Numbered from the stretch's first letter, positions 1 through 10,527 are shown. The stretch is DNA of 64,000 nucleotides from Diphasiastrum complanatum (GCA_029204225.1 CM055111.1:16229019-16293018), one strand, 5' to 3'. The notes: generated by a model from the letters alone, not told the origin. Numbers and translations: made by a program.

Positions 1-953
1 ACCAACCTGAACACACTCTTGCTTAAGCTCTCAAACTTTCCAGCAAGTGACCAAATCAAGTTATGGTGTGAAGAGTTACTTGCATTCTTAGAAAATACCC
101 AAAACTAGGATGCCAAGATTACCTAGTAATGAACAAACTTGATCAACATATGATCAACACACTAAGATATTGATTCAACCTGTAAAACCACATGTAAACC
201 ACACTTCTAAAAGTTTATAAACTCCAGCAAGTGATAAATACAAGATTTAGAGGTGAATGAATGAGCACACTTAGTGAATCACAAGACTAGCTTCACTATC
301 TTGTCAAATCTTGGTGTTTAGATGTAGATCTAAGATCACTTCACATGAGAATGATCCTCAACCTGTTAAGAACCTGAAAACACACTTGCATAATGGTTAA
401 CACCTTCCAGCAAATGCTCCAATCAAATTACATAAGGAGAGTTACTTACATGCTCAACAAAGTACACCAAAATTTATGCCAAAATTGATGACAATCTTTA
501 CAATATGCTCTTCACAATGGAGCTTACAATATGTTCACCCAAAAAAGGGGATCTTTCATCCAAATGGGAGCTTTGCTCAGCCTTTAGGAGAATTACAACT
601 CACTCAAAAGAGCATTTGTCATCTACTTAAGGAGAAGTTTCATCCACTTAAGGAGAGTGTTCATCCAAGAATGGAGATTGTCAACAATAGGATTGAAAAG
701 AACATTGTTAGTATTGAATATGCACAAGCCTCACAATCACAAATGATTAGGTGTTATGATCTGATCCAAAATAGTTTCTTTTCAGCCTCTGATCTTCAAT
801 AGACCTGAAATATGCTTTTGATCCACAAGTTCAACTCACAAAACAAAGGTTAGTAAGATTTGATCAACAAAGCAATGCAAAATCATGCTAGAACTTGATC
901 AAACATCCAAATATCACCAAAAATGGAATACTTACTATAAATAGAAGCCAACC

Positions 954-966
954 AGCTCTGATACCA
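954..966 (-). other. Primer binding site, Copia-A1
   Basis: The minus strand reads TGGTATCAGAGCT directly after the LTR end. This is the standard plant retroelement sequence complementary to the initiator methionine tRNA 3' end, where minus-strand DNA synthesis starts. Confidence 0.9.
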
Positions 967-1621
967 TGTGAAAAATACAGATCCTAAGTGGATCTAAACT
1001 CCAAGATCATTGGCTTGAATGCTTGCACTCCAAACTACATAAGCTAGGAATTGGCAACACATTCTATGCTACCTAGAATGCAAAGAACTTGATCAAAAAG
1101 CATTTACCACAAATGGAAACTTCCATAAACATCAAGTGCGGCCCAAAATAGCATTATACAGTCCATAATACATCAGCCTACCACTTTTGGAAAGCACCTA
1201 AGATCATACACAATAGCTTGAAGACAATACACACAACAATGCTCTCAATGGAGGAAGAAACAATGACAATGATCTATTGATCTCAATGAAGCATACAAAA
1301 GGTTTCTCCAACCTGTTCTCCACGACTTCCCTACTATTTATGGATGAGGAAGATGACTCTCTCTCCTCTCTCTAGAAGGTACTTGACCCTAGATATTCCC
1401 TATATAGGAAAAATAGCTAAAAATGGCTTATATGACCAAAATACATCAAAATGGTCTCATTTTGAAGGGTATGAAGTTTGACACTTCATCATACTGAAAA
1501 AATACAGTAAATAAAAACATTGTGGCCTGGTTCACACTTGTGAAACTCCAGAACCAAAACTATTTACAATTTTAGCCAATTTAGGCCTCAAACTAGCTAG
1601 GAAATGTTGACAATTTTCACA
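967..1621 (-). repeat. 5' LTR of Copia-A1
   Basis: The 655-bp LTR has terminal inverted repeats TGTGAAAA and TTTTCACA. On the minus strand it carries a palindrome related to a G-box (here CACACTTGTG, so the core is mutated), then TATA-like stretches CTATATAGG and CATAAATAG, which is promoter order for U3. Its right flank is CTTGA, the same as for the LTR ending at 20814, and differs from the ATAAG flank of the LTR ending at 34925. Confidence 0.93.
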
Positions 1622-2180
1622 CTTGACATATATCAGAACAGGATACATAGAGTGTAACTATGAAGAAGTCTGATGCTAGTAAGCAATCAAGACAAACATA
1701 GTGCTCCGTCTACATGCGAGAAGATAATTTTGTCTAGGATCAGAAGATCCAATTGTCCTCTACTGAAGCGAGACTACTACTCGTGAGAGAACCGTGCTTC
1801 TCTCACGCCAATGTGCTGCGTGGATTCGCATGCAGTGCCCTGAAGAAATCAGAGAATCAATATAGATTATTTTTCTGGTTGTGTCTAATCTTGGATGTCG
1901 AATGCTTATGCTGTTTATTTTGTGTATGGCTGAGTCTTCTTGTTCCTTTTCAATTTTGCATCTTGGTTAAAAAATAAAGTCGAATGTTGTATTAATTTTA
2001 TGAACGTAGATCAGTAGTAACTGACTACTCTCTAGAGGATTGTAGGAGTGTCTCCACTAGCAGTGCCCAACAAACGCATATGAACTCCATCCGAATCTCG
2101 AAAGAGAGTCGCAAATGTTTCGTGAATTTTCTTCTCACGATTCTCATCATTCATATCGGAGCACCGCTCGAGTCCCAACA
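1622..2180 (+). repeat. 5' LTR fragment of a plus-strand element, copy 1
   Basis: This stretch ends in CCAACA immediately before a plus-strand primer binding site, so it is the 3' part of a 5' LTR. It contains a polyadenylation-like AATAAA at 1973-1978. Its left end is cut by the Copia-A LTR, so the full LTR length is unknown, and no partner 3' LTR was found in the window. It is probably the LTR of the element that carries the DUF7869-like sequence and Gypsy-X, but that link is inference. Confidence 0.65.
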
Positions 2181-2181
2181 G

Positions 2182-2194
2182 TGGTATCAGAGCC
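2182..2194 (+). other. Primer binding site of the plus-strand element, copy 1
   Basis: TGGTATCAGAGCC lies one base after the LTR end and matches the initiator-Met primer site used by many plant copia and gypsy elements. Confidence 0.8.
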
Positions 2195-4094
2195 ACCCTG
2201 TCATATTCTGTCATAGCCGAGAAGCTACCAGATCCAGGAGGCCAAGCATTCAGACAATCAACCATCAACAAGAAAATAGACTTCAAGAAACAATGATCGT
2301 TATATGGATAAAAAACAATGGTGAAGAGGCTTGTTGAAGAACCTTATCAAGGTGTTCGAAATCTGCATGAGGATATGCCACAGGTAGACCATGGTAGCAT
2401 GAGAGAAGATTTAATCGGGAAGAGAGTTATAATATGATCAGCACAAGGTGATAAATTGGGTATGGGTTTGGTTTTGTTAGTTTATCCCTATGAGCCTATC
2501 ATTTTCAAGGAGCTTGGGAATGGGAACTTAGGGGTGGTTGTAAAATTTATTATTGGGCATACCAATTTTTTATCTAGCATTGGCAACTCAAATCTTGCAA
2601 ATGTGAATTTGATTAGTTGTCCAATGAAACAACTCACTTTTGAATATGGCACTCCATTGAAAATCATTGAAAGAAATGCTTATGTTGATGACAATGATTG
2701 CATTCAATGTGAAGCTCGAGAGGAAAACAACAATGGCGATGATGGTGGACACCATATGGAGGATATCCTAAATCAACGTGCGGCTAGTAAAAGGAAGTAT
2801 AAAATGATAATAAGTAAGCCTCAAAACAAATTTCATGTTCGCCACTCCAATAAATGTGCACAAGAGGCTGTTCCAAACATGTGACCACCATTGATTTTTG
2901 TGAGAAAAAATGTTGTCAAATGGCAGATCGAGAGAAGACTATGCAACTCAGAGTAGAACATTGGGGACGAAGTCATAGTCAACGCGTGACACGTGCCTAT
3001 GATAACTTGGCTATGGCTTGGCATGATGAAAAAAAAGGAAAGCAACTAAAGTTAGCTTTTGATGGAAAAGATATTTGTTGCATTGCTTGGTACACTATAC
3101 ATGGCATTCCAAAGACTACTTTTTATAGATACAAGCAACAATACATGGAAGGGACAACAAAAGCAATGCATGGAAATAAAGGCATCATCAGAAAAGCATG
3201 GGATCACGTCGAAATGGGAAAGGCAATCATACAAGATTTTATTGACAACAATGCAGTAAGGATGCCACATAAAAGCCGCACATCATTTTTTGATGGAGCA
3301 CGAGAACCACAACTTGTTCTCCCGACAATGTATAAGCAAATCAATATTTTGCACGAGGTTAATATTACTTTGAATGAATTGGGATACAAGAGAATGTCAA
3401 AGTCTACATTTCACAGAGTATGGCATACAACATTCAAAACTGTTAGTCTTTCAAAGACAAGCACATTTTCAAAGTGTGATATTTGCACATCAATTAAATT
3501 GTAGCTAGAATGTACTAGAAATTGAGTGGAGCATGCAAAATATCTCATGAAAAGAAGAATGCACATGCTTCAACAAATGAGTTGTAGGAATCTTTATTAT
3601 GGTTGGAGATTGTACTCGGAACTACCTCCAAATAAGTATTTGTGCATTATTCATGATAAGATGGATCAACAAAAGACATCCATACCATGATTGCAGCCTA
3701 TACCAAAATCATTGGGCCATGTGATGCAATTACCGATATCATTGACAAGAATGATAACACATGGACATGGTCAAAATGGATATGGACACTTTTCAATGGG
3801 TCTTTGGCCAGGGGATCCCAATTTTACAATGGGCTCTCTAGCAATGTGTTACGAAATTTGGAGAGAAAAGACAAGCATGTTTATGGAGACTTGTTGCTTG
3901 CAGAGAAAACATCGTCATCAAGAAATCTGTTTACAGCTTTAACTTCAAGAGTGGCATTGGATTACCATATGGAGGTAAAAAACGAAGATAATAAGCATAC
4001 ACAAGTGCAATGTGAAGCCATTGAGCATAGCAAAAATAAGGCTGCAACAATGTTTGGTCATCTGCCAGGTGAGAAAGTTGGATGCAACCAAGTC

Positions 4095-4099
4095 ATGGG
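4095..4099. repeat. Target-site duplication ATGGG, left of Copia-C
   Basis: ATGGG is repeated at 9175-9179. The uninterrupted site in copy 2 (23288-23292) holds a single ATGGG, which proves the insertion. Confidence 0.97.
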
Positions 4100-4908
4100 T
4101 GTGAGAAATTGGCAAAAATCTAGCTTGGTATTTTTTATGATAGAAGTTTGTAAGTTAATCTCACATGTGTGGAGGATGTTCCCACGTGTGGAAAATTGTA
4201 AAGTAAATCAAAATGTTTGATATAGGGGTCTCATAGAATTTCATAGTCAAGCATCTAGGTGTAGGATGTTGATAGGGTCAAATTTGGCATAGATGGCAAA
4301 TTATCCATTTCCACTTGTAGTGCCAATATTGAGCCAAACTTGTGCCAATTAGAGTGTAGACAAGTGTCATGCTTTTGTTTGATGAAGCTTAAGAGGTCCA
4401 ATAGGATTTAGAGGTGGAACCTTGTGAGGTCCAATAGAAAATTGAGGTGTGCTTGAATATAGTCCAATAGAATTTAGAGGTGCATGGATCAATGGTCCAA
4501 TAGGATTAAGAGGTGGCAAAGTGTGATCCAATCATAGTTAAGCATAGTGGTAGCTCATGAATCTATTAGTATCATTGTACTCCTCCTTTTGGATAAAATT
4601 GATTTTGAGATTGAGTGGATTTTGAGTGTCATTGAATTTCTAGCTTTCTCTCTCTACCCGAGAGCTCTTGATGTATTTTCTCTCTCTACCCGAGGAGAGC
4701 AGCTTGTTTTTACTTAGATTATTTTTTGAATACTTCCCACACGTGTGAGTGAGAGTTGGAAGTGATTGAATGCATGTAGTAGTGTGTTTTTGCCATAGAA
4801 TCAAAGATAGATCTTGAATCTCAATCTAGTCTTGATCTTGGTGCATCTACACACCTTAGGAGATCACAAGTACATGTAGTGGACAATCCACACGTGTGAA
4901 ATTCAACA
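4100..4908 (+). repeat. 5' LTR of Copia-C
   Basis: The LTR starts TGTGAGAAATTGG and ends ATTCAACA. It contains three CACGTG G-boxes (4183, 4740, 4891), two of them inside the palindrome CACACGTGTG. A run of about four degenerate repeats built on GTCCAATAG lies near 4405-4520, and TCTCTCTCTACCCGAG is duplicated near 4650-4700. No clear TATA box was identified. It differs from the 3' LTR at two sites, in the GATTTAGAGG/GATCTAGAGG and CTTTTGTTTG/CTTTTTTTTG motifs. Confidence 0.96.
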
Positions 4909-4921
4909 TGGTATCAGAGCC
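4909..4921 (+). other. Primer binding site, Copia-C
   Basis: TGGTATCAGAGCC directly follows the 5' LTR and is complementary to the initiator-Met tRNA end. Confidence 0.93.
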
Positions 4922-5665
4922 TACCTAAGGTTACCATGCATTTTGATCCATTTGAGTGAAAACTATTCATCAATCTTGAGCTAGAAATTGTCAAGGCCCA
5001 TTTTCCTAGCTATCTTGTTCAATTTTGGATCAAAAGAGATCAAAAGGACATTGATTGGGTCTGACCTGGTACTGTACGGAATCAGGTGCTCAGACACGTG
5101 TGAGGAACATCCAATTTCAGTTTGGGAGTTCTCTTTCATGTTTGATCCAAAAATCTTGCTAGATAGCTTGTTTTGAAGCTATTTTTGTCTAGTTTCTGAT
5201 GCAATCAGTTTCATTCCATTTGGTTGAGCCAATCAAAAGTTATAAGCTTTTGAAGAGGGTTAGGTAGGGCACCTAGACCTGGGTGGACACATTTGGTTTG
5301 GTCAAGAGATTGTTTGGTTGATCCAAAATCACAGTTGTATGCTTGCCAATCTCATCTATATGTGATCTAGGCACTGTTTTGAGATCTTAGCCATTTTGTT
5401 TCATGCAATATCATTGTATTTGAGTCAAATTTGGTTTCTTAGTGTATTTCACACGTGCTAAGAGTGTTTGATCCTAACTTTGCCCATACTCCATCATTTG
5501 ATGTGAAGTAGATCTAGTTTTGGAGAGATTGAGATAGCTAGTGAGAATCATCTCACAGTTTGTTGCAAGATCTTGCATAGGAGATGGTAGCACACCATTA
5601 TTGGATCCTATAGTGAGAGAGAAGCAACATTTTTTGTTCATCACTTTTATTTATCTCCACTTTAC
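4922..5665 (+). other. 5' leader of Copia-C
   Basis: This is a 744-bp untranslated leader between the primer site and gag. It aligns throughout with 63178-63920, so it is a conserved part of the family. It holds two further ACACGTG motifs near 5093 and 5450. A 62-codon frame at 4988-5176 has no ATG start, and its changes relative to the other copy are mostly amino-acid-changing, so it is not called as a gene. Confidence 0.8.
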
Positions 5666-6589
5666 ATGACTTCAATGAGTTCATACTTGTTGCAACCAAG
5701 TGAGAGATTGTCTACTTCCAATTATTCAATATGGAAGTTGAGGATGGAGTCCATCTTGATACTCCAAGATGTGATGGACATTGTACTTGGGATTGAGGAG
5801 GAGCCTCAAGTCCTTCAAGAAGTACAAAAATACAAGAAGAGAGCTAGGATGGCTCTCCACTACATTAAGATGAATGTCTCTAATGAGATATTGAGGGAGA
5901 TTGGTGATTGTTCTACATCCAAGGAAGCTTGGGATTGTCTCAAGTCCATCTATGAGGCTAAGAACACCTCTAGGCTCCTCACTCTTAGAAATCAAATATT
6001 CCAAAGTAGTCAAAAGAGTGATGAGAGTGCATCTAATTATGTTTTGAGGGTCAAGGATATTCATAGGGAGCTTGCATGTATTGGTGACTCAATCAATCAA
6101 AGTGAGCTAGTCCAAGTCATTCTCAATGGCTTGAGAGATGAATATGACAACCTTGTCCAATCCTATGCTATTAAGGAGGAGCTACCAAGTTTGGAGGCCC
6201 TTCAAAGTGTGCTTATTTCTGAAGAATCAAGACAAGAGTACAAACTCTTGAGGATGGACAAGCTATCACTCAATCATGATGATGGCAAAGTTCTATTTGC
6301 CAAGCACAAAGAGAGGAGTAAGAAGCAACACCATCACTTCTCTAATGACAAAGCTAAAGACCAAGATGGAGAGGAGGAGGATACCTCTCATGCTTCTAAT
6401 TCAAATCTCAAGAAGAAGATGATCAAGTGCTTTTATTGTCGCAAGAAAGGCCATTATGCCACCAATTGCTTCAAGAAGAAGAATCAACTCAATCAAGCCA
6501 ACATCACCAATGAGAAAGAAGACTATATTGCAAGTGATGGAGAAGGCTCTCTTATGGCATCAAGCTTCTCCTCTTCCACCTTCAACTAG
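5666..6589 (+). CDS. gag: Copia-C gag (UBN2 type) with CCHC zinc knuckle
   Basis: A 307-codon open frame starting MTSM; an internal ATG at 5675 is an alternative start. Residues 10-210 resemble the UBN2 gag domain that forms the particle shell (SERLSTSNYSIWKLRME, then LTLRNQIF and VQVILNGL). A CFYCRKKGHYATNC knuckle near residues 250-263 fits the CX2CX4HX4C nucleic-acid-binding pattern. A basic, charged linker precedes the knuckle. The frame ends at TAG 6587 just before the protease motif, where the related copy at 59600 reads through with lysine. The stop is therefore probably a mutation, though gag-only termination cannot be excluded. This gag looks intact. Confidence 0.8.
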   Translation: MTSMSSYLLQPSERLSTSNYSIWKLRMESILILQDVMDIVLGIEEEPQVLQEVQKYKKRARMALHYIKMNVSNEILREIGDCSTSKEAWDCLKSIYEAKNTSRLLTLRNQIFQSSQKSDESASNYVLRVKDIHRELACIGDSINQSELVQVILNGLRDEYDNLVQSYAIKEELPSLEALQSVLISEESRQEYKLLRMDKLSLNHDDGKVLFAKHKERSKKQHHHFSNDKAKDQDGEEEDTSHASNSNLKKKMIKCFYCRKKGHYATNCFKKKNQLNQANITNEKEDYIASDGEGSLMASSFSSSTFN

Positions 6590-7420
6590 GATGACTCATG
6601 GTATATTGATAGTGGAGCATCTTCACATATGTGTGGCTCCAAGCACTTTTTTTCATCTATTATGCCTTATGATGGAGTCAAGAAGACCATATACTTTGCA
6701 AGTAAGCATGAGTGCAATATTGAAGGAGTAGGGATTATTCCCTTGAAGCTTGCATCTTCTAAAGATCTCTTTCTCAACAATGTTCTTTTTGTCCCAAAGC
6801 TTACAAAAAACATCTTAAGTGTTGGCCAACTTCTTGATAGTGGCTTTGATGTCAATTTCAATATTGACAATTGTGTGATTAAGAAGGATGGTGAGATCCT
6901 TGCATATGGATCAAGATTTGAAGGCATCTACAAATTTGATCCAAGTGAGAGTGCAAACTCTCTTGATGTTTCTTATATTTCCAATATTTCAAAAAAGGAG
7001 GATCACACAAGATGCACATATCTTCTCTCTTCAAGTATTATGGTGTATGATTATTCCTTATTATTCAAAGCATATGTTGAGAAGAAATTCTCATTGAAGA
7101 TCAAAGCTTTGAGGAGTATTGGAGCTCTTGAAGGAATAGCACCATATGAAGTTTTATTCAAGATGAAGCCTAAGGTTGATCACCTTAGTGAACTTGGTAG
7201 TGCTTGCTTTGCATATATTCCCTTGGAAACAAGAAGGAAGGATGATCCAAGCTCATGGATCATGATTGGATACTCATCCATCAAGGAGGCCTTTGGTGTC
7301 TTTACACTCTCTATTTCAAATGTGATGGTGAATAGAGATGTCATATTGCATGAAGATTCAATCTTGGAAGTGGCCGAGATCAAGGCTTCTCAAGAAGCAT
7401 CACAAGTTATCCTTTTTTAA
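6590..7420 (+). pseudogene. Copia-C protease and internally deleted integrase
   Basis: The frame continues from gag after TAG 6587. It opens with the aspartic-protease motif YIDSGASSHM (near 6602), then the retropepsin body ending LTKNILSVGQLL. The GAG-pre-integrase block, the HHCC zinc region and the first catalytic Asp are missing: sequence jumps from SKKEDH to YLLSSS near 7010. The second Asp and the Glu of the DDE triad are also deleted between KALRS (7110) and GIAPYEVLF (7133). What remains is the integrase C-terminal part up to a TAA at 7418. The enzyme cannot be active. The neighbouring frame downstream is the same, so the stop at 7418 is the only break. Confidence 0.85.
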
Positions 7421-8239
7421 GGTATTCAAGTTATGATGGGGCTAATGTGTGAGGAGGAGTTTCTTCTTCATATGATTTCAAGAAGATCTTCAAGATGCAT
7501 GGCCGAGTCTTTATGGCTCACATTACATGGCAAAGAGGGGCATCTTTCATGTTGTATCTACTACAACACATTCATATATGCTTCTCTTCCTTTGCTTGAA
7601 ATGCTATCTTGCTTCATTGAATTTTTTGGATCTCAAAGTTCAAGAAAAGCTATACTAGTTGTGTATGATGCTTCTGGTATGGACATGTTTCTTGTCATTA
7701 TTGACTTAGATGTGTTTCCAATACTTTTTGAAAGCAAGATATTGTATTGTCAAAAGTATGCTCTTGGTTCTAGTAAGAACAAGATTGAGCTTGGTACTCA
7801 CTTTTTTGAAAATCATGTTTTCACATGTTTTGAGGCAAATTGTAAACTCCTCTTGAGATTAAGTGAAGCATCCAAAGTGGACACTTACATCCTTGAGAGA
7901 GTAACTAGCCTAAAAAAGATCAAGATAGTCTTTGATATCAAGATTAGATCCATCATGGATATAGTTCATTGTATATGGACTAGTCAAGCTAGAAAGCATA
8001 ATCTTGACAATCATCATTGTTTCACATCTTATGATCTTGATCTCCATGATCCTTATGAGGCTTGGAAGCCTCAGATTTCTCTATTTATGGTGCATCCATC
8101 ATGCAAGTGGAACTTTCAAGGCAAAGATCATCATCAAGCATGGAGGAAGCCCATGATAATAGTGGCATATTGGTGGAGCACTCTTCAAAGGCATTGGCAA
8201 GAGATCTCTACCAAAGAGATCTTATCATGGATATGGTGA
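7421..8239 (+). CDS. Unrecognised open frame in the RT position of Copia-C
   Basis: After the TAA at 7418 the polyprotein frame stays open for about 270 codons (first ATG at 7433), to a stop at 8237. The other two forward frames are full of stops, so the openness is notable in AT-rich DNA. I see no YVDD, NAFLNG or RNase H motif and no resemblance to the RT of Copia-A or of the copy at 60900-62400. The protein is rich in Ser, Lys and aromatic residues with some hydrophobic stretches (near 7560-7650 and 7680-7740). It could be captured host sequence or scrambled element DNA. No function is proposed. Confidence 0.4.
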   Translation, partial: GIQVMMGLMCEEEFLLHMISRRSSRCMAESLWLTLHGKEGHLSCCIYYNTFIYASLPLLEMLSCFIEFFGSQSSRKAILVVYDASGMDMFLVIIDLDVFPILFESKILYCQKYALGSSKNKIELGTHFFENHVFTCFEANCKLLLRLSEASKVDTYILERVTSLKKIKIVFDIKIRSIMDIVHCIWTSQARKHNLDNHHCFTSYDLDLHDPYEAWKPQISLFMVHPSCKWNFQGKDHHQAWRKPMIIVAYWWSTLQRHWQEISTKEILSWIW

Positions 8240-8365
8240 GGGTGCTGCTATGATGGATCCCTTGGCTGATCTTCACTTCTTATGCATACCAAAGGATCCA
8301 CTCAAAAAGACTTACAAATTTCTCAAGTGATCTAGTACCTTTCCAAGCTATTTTTTGAGGAGGAG
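8240..8365 (+). other. Copia-C 3' untranslated region with polypurine tract
   Basis: This is non-coding sequence after the open frame. It ends in GAGGAGGAG at 8357-8365, directly against the 3' LTR. That is the polypurine tract priming plus-strand DNA synthesis. Confidence 0.85.
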
Positions 8366-9174
8366 TGTGAGAAATTGGCAAAAATCTAGCTTGGTATTTT
8401 TTATGATAGAAGTTTGTAAGTTAATCTCACATGTGTGGAGGATGTTCCCACGTGTGGAAAATTGTAAAGTAAATCAAAATGTTTGATATAGGGGTCTCAT
8501 AGAATTTCATAGTCAAGCATCTAGGTGTAGGATGTTGATAGGGTCAAATTTGGCATAGATGGCAAATTATCCATTTCCACTTGTAGTGCCAATATTGAGC
8601 CAAACTTGTGCCAATTAGAGTGTAGACAAGTGTCATGCTTTTTTTTGATGAAGCTTAAGAGGTCCAATAGGATCTAGAGGTGGAACCTTGTGAGGTCCAA
8701 TAGAAAATTGAGGTGTGCTTGAATATAGTCCAATAGAATTTAGAGGTGCATGGATCAATGGTCCAATAGGATTAAGAGGTGGCAAAGTGTGATCCAATCA
8801 TAGTTAAGCATAGTGGTAGCTCATGAATCTATTAGTATCATTGTACTCCTCCTTTTGGATAAAATTGATTTTGAGATTGAGTGGATTTTGAGTGTCATTG
8901 AATTTCTAGCTTTCTCTCTCTACCCGAGAGCTCTTGATGTATTTTCTCTCTCTACCCGAGGAGAGCAGCTTGTTTTTACTTAGATTATTTTTTGAATACT
9001 TCCCACACGTGTGAGTGAGAGTTGGAAGTGATTGAATGCATGTAGTAGTGTGTTTTTGCCATAGAATCAAAGATAGATCTTGAATCTCAATCTAGTCTTG
9101 ATCTTGGTGCATCTACACACCTTAGGAGATCACAAGTACATGTAGTGGACAATCCACACGTGTGAAATTCAACA
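8366..9174 (+). repeat. 3' LTR of Copia-C
   Basis: It is 809 bp like the 5' LTR, with two differences. G-boxes lie at 8449, 9006 and 9157. It ends ATTCAACA against the second ATGGG (9175-9179). Confidence 0.96.
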
Positions 9175-9179
9175 ATGGG
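9175..9179. repeat. Target-site duplication ATGGG, right of Copia-C
   Basis: Second copy of the 5-bp duplication. The interrupted DUF7869-like reading frame resumes here, in phase with copy 2. Confidence 0.97.
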
Positions 9180-10527
9180 CTCAACAATGCCTACTCAGTT
9201 GCAAAGTGAATATGTTCAATGTGCACAAGATAATTCAACAGGATCTGCAAGTTTCAAATGCTTGCCTTCTATGTTGCTACTACAATTAGACAATTGTGGA
9301 TCTGAAAATAAGAATAGATATGTGTTTGCATATCTTTCCTTGCTTGTCGCTAGAGGAGTCTTTGAGATGGTTCAATTAGGGTTTCTCATGCTGGCGCATA
9401 GACATGAGGATTTTGATGCATTGTTTAGTCGCTTCTCAGAAAATCTTAGGAGAAAATGTGTATTCACATTTCCTCATCTAATGCGATGCTTCGATGAGTG
9501 TACAAGTGCAAATCCCGCTCCATTCCTAGTTAAAGAGGTTCCAAACTTCAAAGATTATGTAGATGGTTGTTTGTGTGATAAGAACAAAAGATTGGTTGGA
9601 CACTCCAAACCATTGCAATTTCATTTTTACATGCAAGATGGTGTACCATTGATGCAATACAAAATGCACTCTAAGGCAATTGAATGGCTACCACAAGAAG
9701 GTATTGAGCTTTGGGAGCGTGATTCTCAAAATAAGCCAAAGCTTCCTCAAGGACAACCAAAAATTGTTCCAGTCTTTGAATACATCAAAGATAATAAGCA
9801 AATCTTAGGTCTAAAAAGTTATGTCTCTTTTTGAAAAACAGGGGTGCATGAGGTCAAGAATCATATACAAAGTGGATTCAACTAGTCATCGAGTATTGGG
9901 AGAACATGATTAATTTTATAAAAACACCGACCGTGCAAGAGCCTATTGTTTGTAAGGAGTTTTGGCCTAGAAGTTCAATCTTTATGGAAAAAGAAAATCA
10001 TGTTCACGATGATGATTGAGATATGATGGGATTGAAAGCGCGTGATGGGCATTATTGTGGTCCAGCTCTCAATAAACCAAGGGAAGCATTCAACCCTGAG
10101 ATTGACGAAAAGAAGAATGACTTTATTCTTGTGAGGCCAAGTGACACAATATATTCAATATGGCTAGGAACTACCATGAGTGATATTGATACAAATAGGA
10201 CGTCCACAAACTACATGAAAGTGAAGGTACAATATTGGGCTCCTGTCTCACAAAGAAAAGGTGCATCCGATGCTGAGGTATATATTGATTGTTGGAATAA
10301 GTACTGGCGCTCCAACAAAAGAGATCCTGAGCGATGAGAGAATTTGAACACAATTGTTTGGAGTTGGACAACGAAAGAAGTCTTAGGATGTAAAAATGTA
10401 GCTATCAAAATACCAAAAATTGTGTGCTTAAAAGCAAAAGAAAACCTTAAAATGGCAGAGAACAATGACGACGACATTGTAATGTGATCATTATTTTGTA
10501 TTTGAATTGAATAAAATAAAGAGAAAA

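Larger units (their letters stand above)
1..1621 (-). mobile_element. Copia-A1, 5' end only (leader and 5' LTR)
   Basis: This is the 5' terminal part of a minus-strand Ty1/copia element that continues left of the window. It holds 5' leader sequence (1-953), a primer binding site and a complete 5' LTR. It matches 19194-20814 and 33306-34925 almost base for base, which defines it as another copy of Copia-A. No protein is encoded here. A 108-codon plus-strand frame near 476-802 is antisense to the leader and is preserved only because the region is duplicated. Family identity is certain from the repeats; whether the rest of the element is intact cannot be seen. Confidence 0.93.
4100..9174 (+). 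mobile_element. Copia-C, recent non-autonomous copia element
   Basis: The 5,075-bp element has TG...CA LTRs of 809 bp each that differ at only two bases seen by eye, a primer binding site, a purine tract and a perfect 5-bp duplication. Its single long frame (frame of 5666) encodes gag, protease and a fragmentary integrase, and then a 268-codon sequence that does not resemble reverse transcriptase. No RT or RNase H motif was found, so it must have moved using enzymes from another copia. Related family members are at 59166-64000, where RT is present. Confidence 0.95.
2318..10487 (+). pseudogene. DUF7869-like gene, broken, interrupted by Copia-C (copy 1)
   Basis: A long coding region without recognisable introns, starting at ATG 2318, is open in pieces: 2318-2884 (one in-frame TGA near 2434), 2854-3504, 3505-3870, 3870-4094, then 9180-9834 and 10023-10337. 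At least three frameshifts and several stops break it. Visible blocks are an HTH-like ISLTRMITHGHG region near 3735-3775, PGDPNFTMGS near 3810-3840, DNCGSENKN at 9289, and HRHEDFDALFSRFS at 9397. The DNC...ENKN...H-HED-D arrangement is what I associate with the uncharacterised DUF7869 family of plants, algae and animals, which looks DDE/RNase H-like. Copia-C sits between 4095 and 9179. Function is unknown. It lies between a primer binding site and Gypsy-X in the same orientation, so it may be cargo of that element. Confidence 0.6.

Noticed and set aside
476-802. 108-codon plus-strand frame, repeated nearly unchanged at 19669-19995 and 33781-34107
   Set aside because: It is antisense to the Copia-A leader, and its conservation is explained by the duplicated DNA. 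No known protein features.
1753-1977. 74-codon plus-strand frame (and its copy at 20946-21170)
   Set aside because: Lies inside the LTR fragment and ends beside the AATAAA signal; no family resemblance.
2032-2286. Minus-strand frame across the primer binding site
   Set aside because: Overlaps LTR end and primer site of the plus-strand element; a chance frame.
4988-5176. 62-codon frame in the Copia-C leader, also present at 63244-63432
   Set aside because: No ATG start, and the two copies differ mainly by amino-acid-changing substitutions, so there is no sign of protein selection.
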